Source of the DNA: Bidens hawaiensis
Lineage: Eukaryota; Streptophyta; Magnoliopsida; Asterales; Asteraceae
Assembly (NCBI GenBank): GCA_021521415.1
Contig: JAIQDT010001124.1
Span: 62,001 to 126,000, forward strand
Reading direction: 5' to 3'
Length of the DNA stretch: 64,000 nucleotides
This document shows positions 33,571 through 45,545 of the stretch, one piece after another (the first letter of the stretch is position 1; each line of letters opens with the position of its first letter). The notes beneath the pieces are model-generated. The model was not told the origin of the DNA and searched no databases. It saw only the letters and a program-made list of their open reading frames with translations. Both the position numbers and the translations under genes were made by a program.

Positions 33571-34088
33571 TCAAAGCATTCTTTTACACCACGAATTGCA
33601 AAGTTAACATATAAATATATAACCAACTAATAATGTAACATAGGAGTAAAAGTGAATAATAATTACCAACAAGGCTATCCATGTATTGGGACTCGAATTT
33701 GTATGTTTCTTCTTTCAAAAACTTTGCTTCAGCTACCGTTATAATATGTTAAACATAATAGTGACAAGAATTTGTGTGTTTCTTCTTTTAGAAACTTTTA
33801 AGTGAGCTACCTGTTTAATATGGTTACAAATGTTAAACATAGTGGTGACAAAATGTTCAGGGTTTAACGGCTCAAATGAGGACTTACACCTTATCTACTT
33901 CTCCAATATCCACCCATACAAAAAGAAATCTGAAAATAAAACAAATTTGAAAAAAGACGAAGAGATCATAAGATATCAAGTTGGACTTAGTTTCTCAGAT
34001 GTTATAAATTATTACAGATCAAAGCATACATTAAGCTGACCCGAGATCAATCCAAACTGTAAACCATAACGCTTCTTGTAGTTATATG

Positions 34089-35133
34089 TATTAGAGAACA
34101 TAACCATTAATGGTTTCCCTCCAAAGAGTTCATACAAATTTAATATTTAAAATATGTAACTCTCATTTATATTAAGATAGTTTGAATATGTTTGATTAGT
34201 TTTTATTATATATTTAATATTCCAGATTTGTAGCTTGTAATCGATTTGCTTTTCTTGTATTTATACCTTGCTATTGTTAATAACAAAATCAAGTTGGTTT
34301 GACAAACTTATTATGGTATCAGAGACTAAAGTGCTCCAATGAGCTCTTTCCGATCCCAACTTCTGGCAACGACTTTCACCACCCGCTGAAATTATTATCT
34401 TGCTGCCGCCTCAAATTTCTCCATCAAACTTACGTCCACCAATTTCCCCGTGTGGCGACATTAAGTTCTTGCTACTCTAATCGGGTTCAATCTCGACAAA
34501 TATGTCGATAGCTCAACCGAACCTCCATTCCAATTTCTCAACGGTGACGCATTGTTCCGTCAACCCAAGGTTCCCCTCCACCACTAAAATATTTTCCGGC
34601 GATGCACTGTTCCGTTGACCCACTATTCCCCTCCACTGATAAAATATTTTTCGGCGATGCACTGTTCCGTCGGCCCACGGTTCCTTTCCATCACTAAAAT
34701 ACTTCTGACGAGCCACTGCTATCCTCTTTCTCATGACAACAAATTCTTTCTACACCTCAATCATTCTCCCATTCTCCATTTCAACTCCACCAAACCAAAC
34801 CAATAACCATTAATTGGTTTTCCTCCAAAGACCTACACACAAACCACTCTACCAAAATCTTCTTTTCAAGATTGGTCTCCTCTTACGATCGTCCATCTTG
34901 CGGGGGCATATTAGAGAACATAACCATTAATGGTGTCCCTCCAAAGAGTTCATACAAATTTAATATTTAAAATATGCAACTCTCATTTATATTAAGATAG
35001 TTAGAATAGGTTTGATTAGTTTTTATTATATATTTAATATTCCAGATTTGTAGCTTGTAACCGATTTTCTTTTCTTATATTTATACCTTGCTATTGTTAA
35101 TAACAAAATCAAGTTGGTTTGACAAACTTATTA
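34089..35133 (+). mobile_element. TRIM-like mini LTR retrotransposon
   Basis: Two 225-bp terminal repeats (34089-34313 and 34909-35133) differ at about seven positions by eye and are flanked by ATATG (34084-34088 and 35134-35138). TGGTATCAGAGA follows the left repeat as PBS, and cgggggca precedes the right repeat as PPT. The 595-bp interior has no gag or pol. It contains about three copies of a ~60-bp unit with gatgcactgttccgt and ccctccaccactaaaatattt. The ends read TATTAG...TTATTA rather than TG...CA. Confidence 0.88.
34540..34715 (+). repeat. Three ~60-bp tandem units inside the TRIM
   Basis: Units begin near 34540, 34602 and 34654 with gacgcattgttccgt / gatgcactgttccgt and each contains a ...cccctccacYactaaaatatttt block. 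They have no coding support. Confidence 0.7.
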
Positions 35134-35225
35134 ATATGTTATACCAATATGTCAAATCATAGATAATTAGGAATTTTTTCAAAAAGAACAATAAAGAATA
35201 AAGAGTAGGAAAAAGTATACCATAA

Positions 35226-35251
35226 ATACCTGAAAGGGGGGGGGGGGGGGG
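35226..35251. repeat. Homopolymer G tract
   Basis: An uninterrupted run of about 18 G residues (ggggggggg...) after gaaa. Length may be affected by sequencing or assembly. Confidence 0.8.
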
Positions 35252-35402
35252 TACTGAATGATAAAAACATAAAAGATTACAACAAAAAAGAAAAGAAATA
35301 CAAGCTCTAGTAGCCTCCATAAGTTATTCTGTCTTCTCAACCAATAATTATGACATCTTTACATATGTTTATTACCAAACTTGATAAACCCTTACCCACT
35401 AC

Positions 35403-35828
35403 CTTGGTTTAAAAAAGCGCGTTTGAGGCAAGCCGAGGCGAGAGACGACCTAAGGCGAAGGCCTCTTCGCTTTAGGCTAGTCAAGGAGAACAATGTTCAA
35501 AATGTGAGCTTGAGGCGAGCTTTTTAGGCAAAAAGCACCCTAAAGCGAAGGTGAGGCACTCGCATGTCATACGCAAGTGGTTTTTAAGTATCTAAACGTT
35601 GTATAATATGCTTTTTAGGTTGTATGTGTGGGTAGTTTATATATTAAACCATATATAATGCTTAAATATAGCTACATCTTGAGTCAAGATGCTAAAACCC
35701 ATGATATATAAAAATTATATAAATGCTTTTGCCTCGAGTACGAAAAGCTCTCACTTTTGCGACTGGCGCTTCAAGCTTCTGTTTTAAATCCCCTCGCTTT
35801 TCTTTGCCTCTCGCTTTTTAAAACCAAG
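35403..35828. mobile_element. MITE with 8-bp target duplication
   Basis: The 426-bp unit begins CTTGGTTTAAAAAAGCG and ends with the complement of CTTGGTTTTAAAAAGCG. It is flanked by CCCACTAC on both sides (35395-35402 and 35829-35836). Inside, both ends are filled with aggcg/gcctcgct words. An 8-bp duplication fits the hAT superfamily. No coding capacity. Confidence 0.9.
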
Positions 35829-36065
35829 CCCACTACCAACTTTATATCTGTAACTTATTAATAAACTTCAGTGGAGGGCAAAATGTGCTCGATTTTTACC
35901 TTTAGCTCATTACTAAAATATGCTCGTCTAAATCCATTTTTGATAACAATTTTTAAAGAAGTTAACTCGATTACAAGACTTTAGTAAATAAATATTCATG
36001 TAGAAAATCAATTAAAAAATTCAGGGGTATTATGATAATCAAATAAATAATAACTACATATAATA

Positions 36066-36478
36066 TCTACCTATACTATTAAAGCAAAAAAAAATTTTCA
36101 CATGTCATTCAATTAGTTTCTCCACATAGGCTCCAAGTGTACAAGTTTTCATTTTTACAATTTTCTCTTCATGAATGATAAAAGAAAAAAAAAATAGTGG
36201 TGTGAATTGAACTCACCACCTTGCTTTTAAATGTTTATGGCTTACCAACTCAACTAAGATGAATTGATGTTAGAATTCTCTTTTTCTTAATTGGTATAGA
36301 TTCACAACCTTCCATATTATTACTTTTAAAATGCAAATACAAATTATTCTTACTAATCTATGTATTTTATGAAATTATTTATATCTTATGAAACCATAAG
36401 ACATGTTAATATGCATATTATTAAATTTAACTTTTTTATTTTACCTTTTAACCACCCGTGTATCACACGGACTCTATC
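36066..36478 (+). mobile_element. Non-autonomous Helitron-like element
   Basis: It starts TCTACCTATACTATTAAAG after A and ends at a hairpin CCGTGT-ATC-ACACGG (36455-36469). The last bases read ctctat rather than a perfect CTRR. The 5' start and the ttaaatttaacttttttatttt block near its end match 26413-26650. It has no Rep/helicase. Confidence 0.55.
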
Positions 36479-37460
36479 ATAATATATCATCAATTCAACA
36501 TACCATCAATTCTAGCATATTTGACCACAGAGGAGTTTAGGGTTGCCAACCTACAACCACGAGACAAACAAAATAATGCAAATTATTAGAAAAAACTTAT
36601 ATTAATTAATTAATAAAAAAAGCCCTAATATTTCATGTTTAATCAAATTATATTTATTAACCTTTTATATATATATATATATATGTATGTATATGTCAAT
36701 AACACTGATGTCATAATCGTATAAACATGACACAAATGAACGTAACTACGAAACATCAGAACATCTTAGACTAATTTGTAAGTTTAGCAATCGAATCAAG
36801 GGGTACCACTGAACGAAGAGAGTACAGAAACGTCCAAGGAGGAAGAGAAACTGAATGAAACTGATCGTTTGGAGACCTTGGTGAAGGCTGGTAGTTAATG
36901 GAAAAGATAGTGGGGGTTTTGAATTTTGAAATGTTTATAACTTCGATTTCCAGATTCCTTTTTTACATTAAGCATTAATATACTTGTACAATCATGCATT
37001 AATGAGTTGTACATTATAATATAGACCTTAATTTTTAATAAAATTTATACCAAAACATCAACAAAAAAATAAGTACTTTGCAAAGGTATGTTTGGATTTT
37101 TTTAAAACATAATATACTAAAAGATATAAGAAGAAAACAAATATATATATAAAAGTTGCCAAAACATGGATAAAGATAAGGGGACAAAAATGTAACTATT
37201 AATTAAATTGAATAAAGTTAAGGGAGCAATTGTGTAACTATTGTTTAAGAAATCCATGGTTATGGGTGATGGTGAGCAAAAGACACCGGTGGCGGTGAGC
37301 AGAAGACACATTTGTCCCTTAAAATTCTTAATTTCATGCATTAGTTCATGTACATTAAGCAACAATAAAGGTACATTCTAAAAATTAAGAGGTCTCTAAC
37401 TACTGTATTATATATAGTGGATATAGAGATAGATATAGAGATTCTAATGTCTTAACTTTT
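36479..37460. other. Intergenic with AT microsatellite
   Basis: (TA)n at about 36668-36684; otherwise AT-rich and unannotated. Confidence 0.5.
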
Positions 37461-37465
37461 TCTTA

Positions 37466-37686
37466 TGTGAACGTACATGTTGATTTCAATATATACGTTG
37501 CATATGTTTTGTGGTGTTTATGTTATACGCCGCATAACATATGCGCCGCGTATGTTTGTGTGTGTGTGTATATTTATATATTGGTTGTTTGTTTCTTGTA
37601 TTGTAAGATTTTCATTCTAAGATAATAAATTTTTCTTTCTGATTCATTTCTCCTTTATTTCCATGCCATTGTTTTATACGATTATA
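37466..37686 (+). repeat. 5' LTR of third copia element
   Basis: It starts TGTGAACGTACATG and ends tacgattata directly before the primer site. It contains several cgccgcataacatatg-type words also seen in the 3' LTR. Confidence 0.88.
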
Positions 37687-37698
37687 TGGTGTCAGAGC
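37687..37698 (+). other. Primer binding site
   Basis: TGGTGTCAGAGC is one base from the initiator-Met primer site TGGTATCAGAGC. Confidence 0.85.
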
Positions 37699-38229
37699 GT
37701 GGTTGTTAGACTTGCTCTTCATTTCAACCGGGATTTTCCCTCATTTCACATTTTTCTCTCTTCATCAGCTATTTCTTCTTGATTTTTTATCATTTGATCA
37801 TCCTCTTTTCATTGTTCCTGTGTTTCATTTGATATTGATCTTGTTTCTTCCTTCAAATCCTCTTTCTCATCTCCTTTTATCTTTCTTTCCTTTATTTCAG
37901 AGTTTTTATCCTTCAAAACTTAATCAAATTTTCTTAAACTGTCATTTTCTTGTTTCTGAACCTTTCCTCAAAGTTTCAAACCTTTTCTCATTCAATTTTC
38001 CTCAATTTTTTTTTTGTCATTTTTTCTTTGATTATTACACGACGCATAAGTTTTCTGGCGCATAAGTCTCAATTTTCATACTTATTCGCCGCATATTATT
38101 CGGGGCGCGTAAGTTCTTTTTGAACATAAAACTTATACGGCGTATATCATATACGACGCATAAGTTCTTTTCGTGCGTTTTCGTTTTACTGTGTTTTCCT
38201 AATGGAAAAACATGGTCATTAATTTCTCG

Positions 38230-39190
38230 AATCCTCTTTATCTTCATCAGTCTGATCATCCTGGTATGATCCTTGTTTCCAAATTCTTCGGCGGTAACAG
38301 TTTTGGAGCCTAGAAAAGAGCAATGGCAATTGCTCTTTCAGCAATGATATGGTGATATGGATCCTTAACACTCTCAATCATGATATTTGTGATAGAGTTT
38401 TGTATACTAAGACTGCTCAGATTTTTTAGAATGAGCTTAACCCTCGATATGGTCAGGCAGCTAGTGCTAAGATTTATCAGTTGCAAAAGAACTTTTCCAA
38501 ATCACTCAAGATAGTAGTGATATTGCTACTTATTTTTCTAAAATGAAGTCAAACTGGGACAAACTCAATGCAATCAATACCATTCCTTCTTGCACTTGTG
38601 GGGCTGCTCATGCTTTTGCTAAAAGAGATGAGGATCAAAGGCTGATTCAGTTCCTTGTTGGTCTGAATTCTAGTTATGACATGATCAGAAGCAACATTCT
38701 GATGATGCAGCCCCTTCCCTCCATCAATCGTGCTTGTGGGATTCTCATGCAAGATGAGAAGCAAAAATAAATTCACACCACCATTGATTTCATTGAATCC
38801 TCTACATCTATGAATGCAAGCAGTTGAGGACCTAGCAGTGGAGGAACATGGGAGAACATAAGGACTTTGGTGTGCACCCATCGCAAAAGCAATGACATTC
38901 AGTGAACAAATGCTATAAATTGATTGGTTTTCCAAAAGACTTCAAGTTCAATAAAGGAAAGAAGTTTTCTAATCTTGTTGATGAACAAGTAAAAAGTGAT
39001 CAAAATCAATCTAATCAGCAAGGAATAAATCAGAAACAATATCATGACTTGATGGTTTTATTGCAGCATAACAAAGTTCAATTTGGCCATTCAACTACTT
39101 ATGCTACCAACAGTGCTACAACCATCAATCAAGATTCTTTGCGAGGTATAATGTTTTGCAATTCTTCAAAATATTATTCCAAATGGATTA
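38230..39190 (+). pseudogene. Copia gag remnant of third element
   Basis: The first block resembles the copia Gag start (HPGMILVSKFF near 38250). An open stretch from 38543 codes MKSNWDKLNAINTIP, CTCGAAHAFAKRDEDQRL and FLVGLNSSYDMIRSN, which are classic capsid-region motifs, and stops at 38770. The zinc-knuckle area is reduced to CYKLIGFPKDFKF near 38909. Several stops and frameshifts are present. Confidence 0.85.
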
Positions 39191-40380
39191 CTGACACTGG
39201 TGTTAAGATCATATGTGCCATGATCAAAATTTGTTCTCAAGTGTTTCTTTTCTCAAAAATCCAATCTTCATCACTCTTCCCGATGGCACATCCGTTACTG
39301 TTCATCAGTATGGGATTGTTCCTTTAATTGATAAATTTTTTTTGTCAAAAGTTCTTTTAGTACCACATTATAGAAATAATCTTCTTTCTGTATCTAGATT
39401 ATGTTATGATACTGATGGTATTGTACTTTTCTATAAAAACACTTGTATCCTGCAGGCCCCTTCTCTTAAGAGCCCTCAGGTTCTTGGTGATATGCTGAAT
39501 GGTCTTTATCTTCTTGAGGAAACTAAGCATTTTCTGATACTTCTTTTGTTTCAAATAAATTTTGTCACGCTGTTGTAAATAGTGAATGTTGGCACAACCG
39601 TCTCGGTCATTTACCAATTTATAAACTGAAACAATTACCTTTCATTTCTGATGCTTCTTTGAAGTCTATCGAGCACTGTGATATTTGTCCTAAGGCACGA
39701 CCATTTCCTACTAGTATCACTTCAACTAGTAAAATTTTTGAGTTAATTCAGATTGGTGTTTGGGGACCTTATCACACAGCTACTTACAATGGATTTAGAT
39801 ATTTTCTAACCATCGTGGATGATATAGCAAAACCAGCTGGACATATTTGCTTTCCACTAAAAGCAATGACTTTCCCATACTTCAATCTTTTATTGAAATG
39901 GTTAGCAATCAATCTGGCACCAATGTGAAATGCATAAGATTTGTTAATGCCTTTGAACTGGGGATTATGCTTATTTGTTGAGTAAAGGAATTGTTCATCA
40001 GACCACTTGTGTGGCTGTCCCTAAACAGAATGGTATTATTGAAAGAAAGCATAAGCATTTGCTTGAAACCTCGAGAGCTCTTATCTTTCAATCTAAACTT
40101 CCTGTTCAGTTTTGGGGTGACTGTGTTTTTACTGCAACACATTCATCAATCAGTTTCCCACTGAAATTCTTAACAATAAGACCCCTTATGAGGTTTTAAC
40201 AGAAAAAGTTCATTCTTAGGATCACATGAAATCTTTTGGTTGTCTTACTTATGCTTCCATCATGACTCATGAAATACACAAATTCAAACCAAGGGCTGTG
40301 CCTTGTGTTTTCCTGGGATATCCTCTTGGTAAAAAGGCTTACATATTATATGATCTTGACACAAATTAGGTTATCATATC
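39180..40380 (+). pseudogene. Protease and integrase remnants of third element
   Basis: WITDTG at about 39185 is the aspartic protease site. A frameshift follows, then CHDQNLFSS and LPDGTSVTVHQYG, and a block ending LLSVSRLC. The pre-integrase WHNRLGH is near 39590. In the integrase the first catalytic position reads IQIGVWGPY, where D is expected in place of G, and LTIVDD follows. [13 protein letters not shown] keeps the catalytic E. Frames change several times. Confidence 0.82.
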
Positions 40381-40779
40381 AAGATATGTTGTTTTCTTTG
40401 AAGCTTTATTTCCTTCGATAACAAAATCCAAAGAAAGCATCATTTTCCAATCTATTGACCTCATCAATCAATTTTTTGATGATCCTTTGTCTTCCAATTC
40501 TACTCCTACTACCCGATCCTGTTCCTGCCTATCCATCTTCCGCTGTTCCTAATCCTTCTTTTTTTGATTATCTTCCTAATGATCAACCTGTTCGAAGATC
40601 TTCTAGAACTTTTGTTCCGCCCTGATACTTAAATGACTATGTTTATAATCCTTCCTATTCTTCTCACCATCTACACTGTCATTAATTCGTGCTCCTCTTC
40701 TGCCTCTTGTTCTTCTTTTCATCTTCTTCCTTCCAGTTAGTCTCTTACCAAAGCAATCTCTGATTTACATGAGCCTACT

Positions 40780-42720
40780 TTGTATAAGAAAGCTTCCTAC
40801 ATCCCTGAATGGCAAGATGCCATGAAAGCTGAGTTTTAGGCTCTTGAATACTACTTGGGTTGTTGTTGATCTTCCTCCTGGAAAGAAGGCTATTAAAAGC
40901 AAATTGGTGTTTAAGGTTAAACACAAAGCAGATGGGACGGTTTAGCGTTGTAAAACAAGATTGGTGGTAAGATGTAGTGTTGTAAAACTCGGCCTAGGCG
41001 GCCGAGTACTCGGCGCATAGGCACTTCACTGCACCGCTTTTCGTCTCCAAGGTCAAAAAACATTGAATCGGCACTAGGCGGTCCAACTCGGTCCTAGGCG
41101 GTCCAACTCGGACCCGGACGACTCTACTCGGCCTAGGCGGTCCAACTCGGTCTTAACAAAATTTTGACTTTTATTAAAACAAACTTAGGATAGAATAGAC
41201 ATGGTAATGGAATGGACAAATGAATGAAATGGGTCTTCACCATTCCATTTTCATGTTTGGTTAACATGTAGGAATGAAATGATTTGTCACTTTATTTTTT
41301 TATTATTAATATTTTATTAGTAGTAATAATAATAAAATTAAAAATAATTAATTATATGAATATTCATGATAACTAATTTTTAGGACCCTCACGCTGCAAC
41401 GAGATGGCTAAACCGAATGAAAATAATCGTAACAATGTTGAATCATGTATGTGCATTGTGAAATGTTAACTCATCAAATTTAAAATAATAATATTGATAG
41501 TGTAGTAATAGTTCAAATGCAATAATAGTTATATTATACATACAAAACAATAATGATAATTATATAATAATAATATAATAATTATTATAATTGAATAATA
41601 ATAATAATATAATTATAATTATAATTACAATATAATAAAAAATATAGTAATTATAATGGTAATAACAATTGTTGACTCTTATTTTCTCGAAGGAATGAAA
41701 AAAACACACACACACCCAAAAGAATGAAAATCCTAAAAATGGAAGAAGGTTCATTCCTTATGGAATGATCTATTCCATTCATGCATGGTACCCAAACATG
41801 TTTTTTTCCATTCCTTTGAAATGACCCATTAAATTCCCCGTCCATTCCTTTATACCAAACACTACCTTAATTTCTCCAAGAGCCCACCACTGTTTTTTTT
41901 TTCCTTTTCACGATAAGACACAACCTAATTTCATTTCTAAACTCGCAACCACCATTGTTATCATCCCCTTCTAAGTTCTAAACTCGCAAACCTCTTATTA
42001 AAGTTCGATTGAGGTATGGTCTTTCATCAATTGAGACAAGTTCTTGAACTAATATGTAAGTGTTATTGATTGTTTTTGTATTTTTCGTTTGTATTTTGTA
42101 GAAAATTTAGTTAACTTTTGATATTTGACATATGTATAATCTTTGAAAAATGAATTTCTTTATAAAATACCATGTCTGAGTACTCCACGAGTACGCCCCG
42201 CCTAAACCGAGTACTCACAAATCCCTAGTCGACCGCCCAGGGAGCGCCTAGTGACTTTTGCAACCTTGGTAAGAGGTGATACTCAAAAGAAGGGGATTGA
42301 TTATATTGAAACTTTTTCTCCTGTTATCAAGATGACCACCATTCGAAGTCTTATAACCAGTGCTACGAAACGAAGTTGGCCTCTTTTCCAACTTGTTGTT
42401 AACAATGCTTTTCTTCATGGAGATTTAGATGAGGATATCTATATGCTACCACCACTTGGTATGCACCTCCCTAATCATCATGTGCTTAACCTTAAAAAAT
42501 CCTTATATGGATTGAAACAAGCTTCTCGACAATAGTATGGCAAATTGTCACCCGCTTTAAAATCAAGAGGATATATGAGTTCTCAGAATGATCATTTTTT
42601 GTTTTCAAAATCTATGGGCTCATTAGTGGTTCATGCCACTGTATAAGTTGGCGATATTCTAGTTACTGGTAACAATTTAGAAGAGATCAATAATCTCAAG
42701 AATTTTCTAGATTCTTCTTT
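40780..42720 (+). pseudogene. RT remnant split by a DNA transposon
   Basis: The left part encodes WQDAMKAE and VVDLPPGKK up to 40972. The right part (from 42267) encodes [35 protein letters not shown] (catalytic D replaced by V) and [10 protein letters not shown]. The YVDD box has become a stop followed by VGDILVTGN near 42643. The two halves join across the hAT-like element. Confidence 0.85.
40973..42266. mobile_element. hAT-like transposon in RT, 8-bp target duplication
   Basis: TGGTAAGA flanks the element (40965-40972 and 42267-42274). The ends are related inverted sequences (TGTAGTGTTGTAAAACTC at left; complement of AGGTTGCAAAAGTC at right). Both ends are rich in ctaggcg/cgcctag words. 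It is 1294 bp with no transposase ORF. Removing it and one duplication restores the RT reading. The middle (about 41180-41880) looks like a further nested MITE. Confidence 0.88.
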
Positions 42721-43453
42721 CAAAATGAATGTTCTGGGAGGTCACAATTATTTTTTGGGAATGGAGGTTCTTTACACTACCAAAGGTGTTATTGTGTGCC
42801 AACGCAAGTTTGTTAAAGACTTGCTTTCTGAATTTGATACTTCCAATCTTTCGGTCACCAATTCTCTGTTACCTCATCATTTGCAACTGAAAGCACATGA
42901 GGGACTCGTTCTTGATGATCCTTTACGATACAGGAAACTTGTTGGTAAACTTAATTACCTTACTCACACAAGACCTGATATTGCTTTTGCTTGTTCAATT
43001 TCTGAGTCAATTCATGCAAGATCCGAGAATGTCTCATTGGAATGCCGCACTTCACACTCTATTATATATCAAAGACACTTTATCTCAAGGATTATTTTTC
43101 AACAACAATCCTTCTTTTGATTTACAGGCATTCTGTGATTCGGATTGGGCGGCTTGTCCTAATACTTGTCGATCGGTCAGTGGTTTTTATGTTTCTCTTG
43201 GGGGTTCTCCGATTTCTTGGAAATCTAAGAAAAAACCTACTGTTTCTTTAAGCTCTGCTGAAGCCGAGTACCGATCTCTTTGACGCGTGACTGCCGAACT
43301 AGCTTGGTTGATATGACTTCTCTCAGAGTTCAATATTCCTAACATTACTCCTGTCACCCTTGTGACAGTCAGGCTGAAATCTATATTATGAAGAATTCTG
43401 CCTTTAATGAGCGGACTAAGCACATTGAAATTGATTGTCATTTGGTTTGCGAG
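42721..43453 (+). pseudogene. RT thumb and RNase H remnant of third element, first part
   Basis: It encodes [36 protein letters not shown], then after a frameshift [16 protein letters not shown] and [12 protein letters not shown] (stop at 43281), and decayed codons for a [18 protein letters not shown] block. It breaks at the solo LTR insertion and resumes at 45385. Confidence 0.87.
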
Positions 43454-45384
43454 TGTAACATTTCGGATTTTTCCAAACCTGTATTCGTTTACGTTTAACC
43501 CGAACAAAACATTTTTAGATCTTTATTATTAATAAAAAATCAAGTATTTATAAGTATTAAAGTTTTTCATGTTCAATTTATACCCTTTACTTTCTCCAAG
43601 TTGTTCCTTTCTTGTTTTAGCTTTAAAAGACTCATTATTTAACCAATTTTAGAAATTCAAGGACCAATATTGCGAAAATTGAAATCTTTCCCTTTCTCTC
43701 CTGGAGCGCCGCACGGCCGGAGGTTCCCTTGGCCGCCGAACGACGCCTTGGTAATGCTGCACATATCGTTTTCGTTTTTAGTTGTTTCCTAGTTCGTTTT
43801 TAGCCGAAATCGCTTATTTTTGGCATACATCGAGTGTTTTAAGCCCCAAGAAAGCTAACCTAGCTTAGAAACATGTCCATATACATTTCCCCTTGTTCAC
43901 GAACAAATTTTACAGATTATAATGTTGATTTGATCATTAAAGGCCCATCTGGTTCTAAAACGAGTAAGTTACCATATTTAGTTCGTTTTGGTGAATCCTA
44001 TATAAACATATCATATATTATATGCCAAAAATCATCCCTAAACCCTTACTCACCTAATCCAGCCGTCCCCCATCTGTTCATCACCAATCTTCTTCGGTTT
44101 TTGCATTATTGTTGAAGATACACTTATAAACGGTTGACTTTGCTTATGCAACGACCTTTGACTTCCGTTTCTCATCGATCCTTTCACTTTCTAGGTAAGT
44201 TGTAAACTGTAAAATCATTCATATACATTCCCTAGTCAATAACCTTCAATCAATTTTGGTGGTTGAAGGGTATTGACTGGTCAATTCGTTTAAAACTCGT
44301 TAAAGGGCAAAATAGTCAACAAGTTTGACTATCCGTTTTCTCATACTTCTGGTTAGATTCAACATTCGGTCCAGAAGACTTTTATTCTCGTAATGTAATT
44401 TTAAGGTTACTGACCAAAACTCGGCTTCTGACTCGCTGTTTCGATTCTGGTTAGTACCATCTCGCTTAAATCTTAAAACAACCATAACTTGAGTTCTAAA
44501 CGTCCGTTTGGATTGATTCCAGAGGGAACGAGTTCATTTTTATTTATATTATCATATTCTAAAGTATCAGATTCTGAATTGTTTATATCGTTTGACATGT
44601 AGTAGACGACTCGCTTATTCGTTAACTCGCTTAATCGTGTTTAAATTCGCTTGTCATTAATTTAAGGTGAGTTTATCATTCCCCTATTTTACTCAATTTT
44701 TTAAACGTTTTGGGGACATATGCGTAGCTATCCGTATTTCGTACTATATATAAATCAAACAAAAGCATACGTGTAATTGTAAGTGACTTAATCAAACATA
44801 CGTGAGGTCCAACATATTATATATAAATCAAACAAAAGCATACGTTTTGGAGACTTGTACTAATATTCATTCATTCGTATATGGTGTTAATATCCATTCA
44901 TTCGTATATGGTGTTGATATTCATTCATTCGTATATTTGGAGAGGTCCAACATATTCCTAAGTATTGGGTGCTCATGCTATTGACCAACGCCCGATACGC
45001 TTGGCAAAGGTCTACATACTTGTTATGGTTTGATTATATTTACCACACTTATCACGTTATGCTTATTTATATTGTTGTGTCAAAAATGGTGATATTCTCA
45101 CTCAACTTTATGTTGACAAACTCCATTTTATACGCATATGCAGGTTGCTTGTATTGAAGATTGAAGTTTTGGACACGTAAATAAGACCTTAGGATATAAT
45201 CAAGATAATCATTATTTGAGCTTATATTCATTGTATTTAAATTGTTTGTTGTAATTGAATAATGTGTGTATACTTTGAATAAAATAATTAATTAGATATT
45301 GCCACTTATATTCATGATAGTATCTTCGAGCTGTGAGCAATCGGAACACGCCCCGACATTTCCGCCTTAGGTTGGGGTGTGACA
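43454..45384. mobile_element. Solo LTR (1931 bp) with GCGAG target duplication
   Basis: The unit begins TGTAACATTTCGG and ends TTGGGGTGTGACA. It is flanked by GCGAG (43449-43453 and 45385-45389). It carries no conserved protein. Long LTRs with TGTAACA...TGACA ends occur in plant Ty3/gypsy elements, so that origin is inferred. Internal repeats include three copies of attcattcgtatatggtgtt-like sequence (44860-44940) and a duplicated atataaatcaaacaaaagca word (about 44747 and 44820). Confidence 0.85.
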
Positions 45385-45525
45385 GCGAGAAGTTACAGGA
45401 AGGCCTCATGACTTTAGTGCATACGAACACACAAGATCAACTTGCTGATATTTTCACAAAGGGTTCACCAGAGCATCATTTTCACAAGTCTCTGTGCAAG
45501 TTAGGGTTTTCTCAAGCTCTAACTG
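45385..45525 (+). pseudogene. RNase H C-terminal end of third element
   Basis: The frame codes LVHTNTQDQLADIFTKGSP and LCKLGFSQALTG. This is the usual copia RNase H end, separated from 43453 by the solo LTR. Confidence 0.9.
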
Positions 45526-45545
45526 GGGGGGGGGGGGGGGGGGGG
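45526..45545 (+). repeat. Poly-G tract at the polypurine site
   Basis: About twenty consecutive G residues stand where the PPT should lie, immediately before the 3' LTR. Confidence 0.85.

Noticed and set aside
44802..44984. Frame with repeated IHSFVYGV
   Set aside because: Product of the attcattcgtatatgg tandem repeat inside a solo LTR; not a gene.
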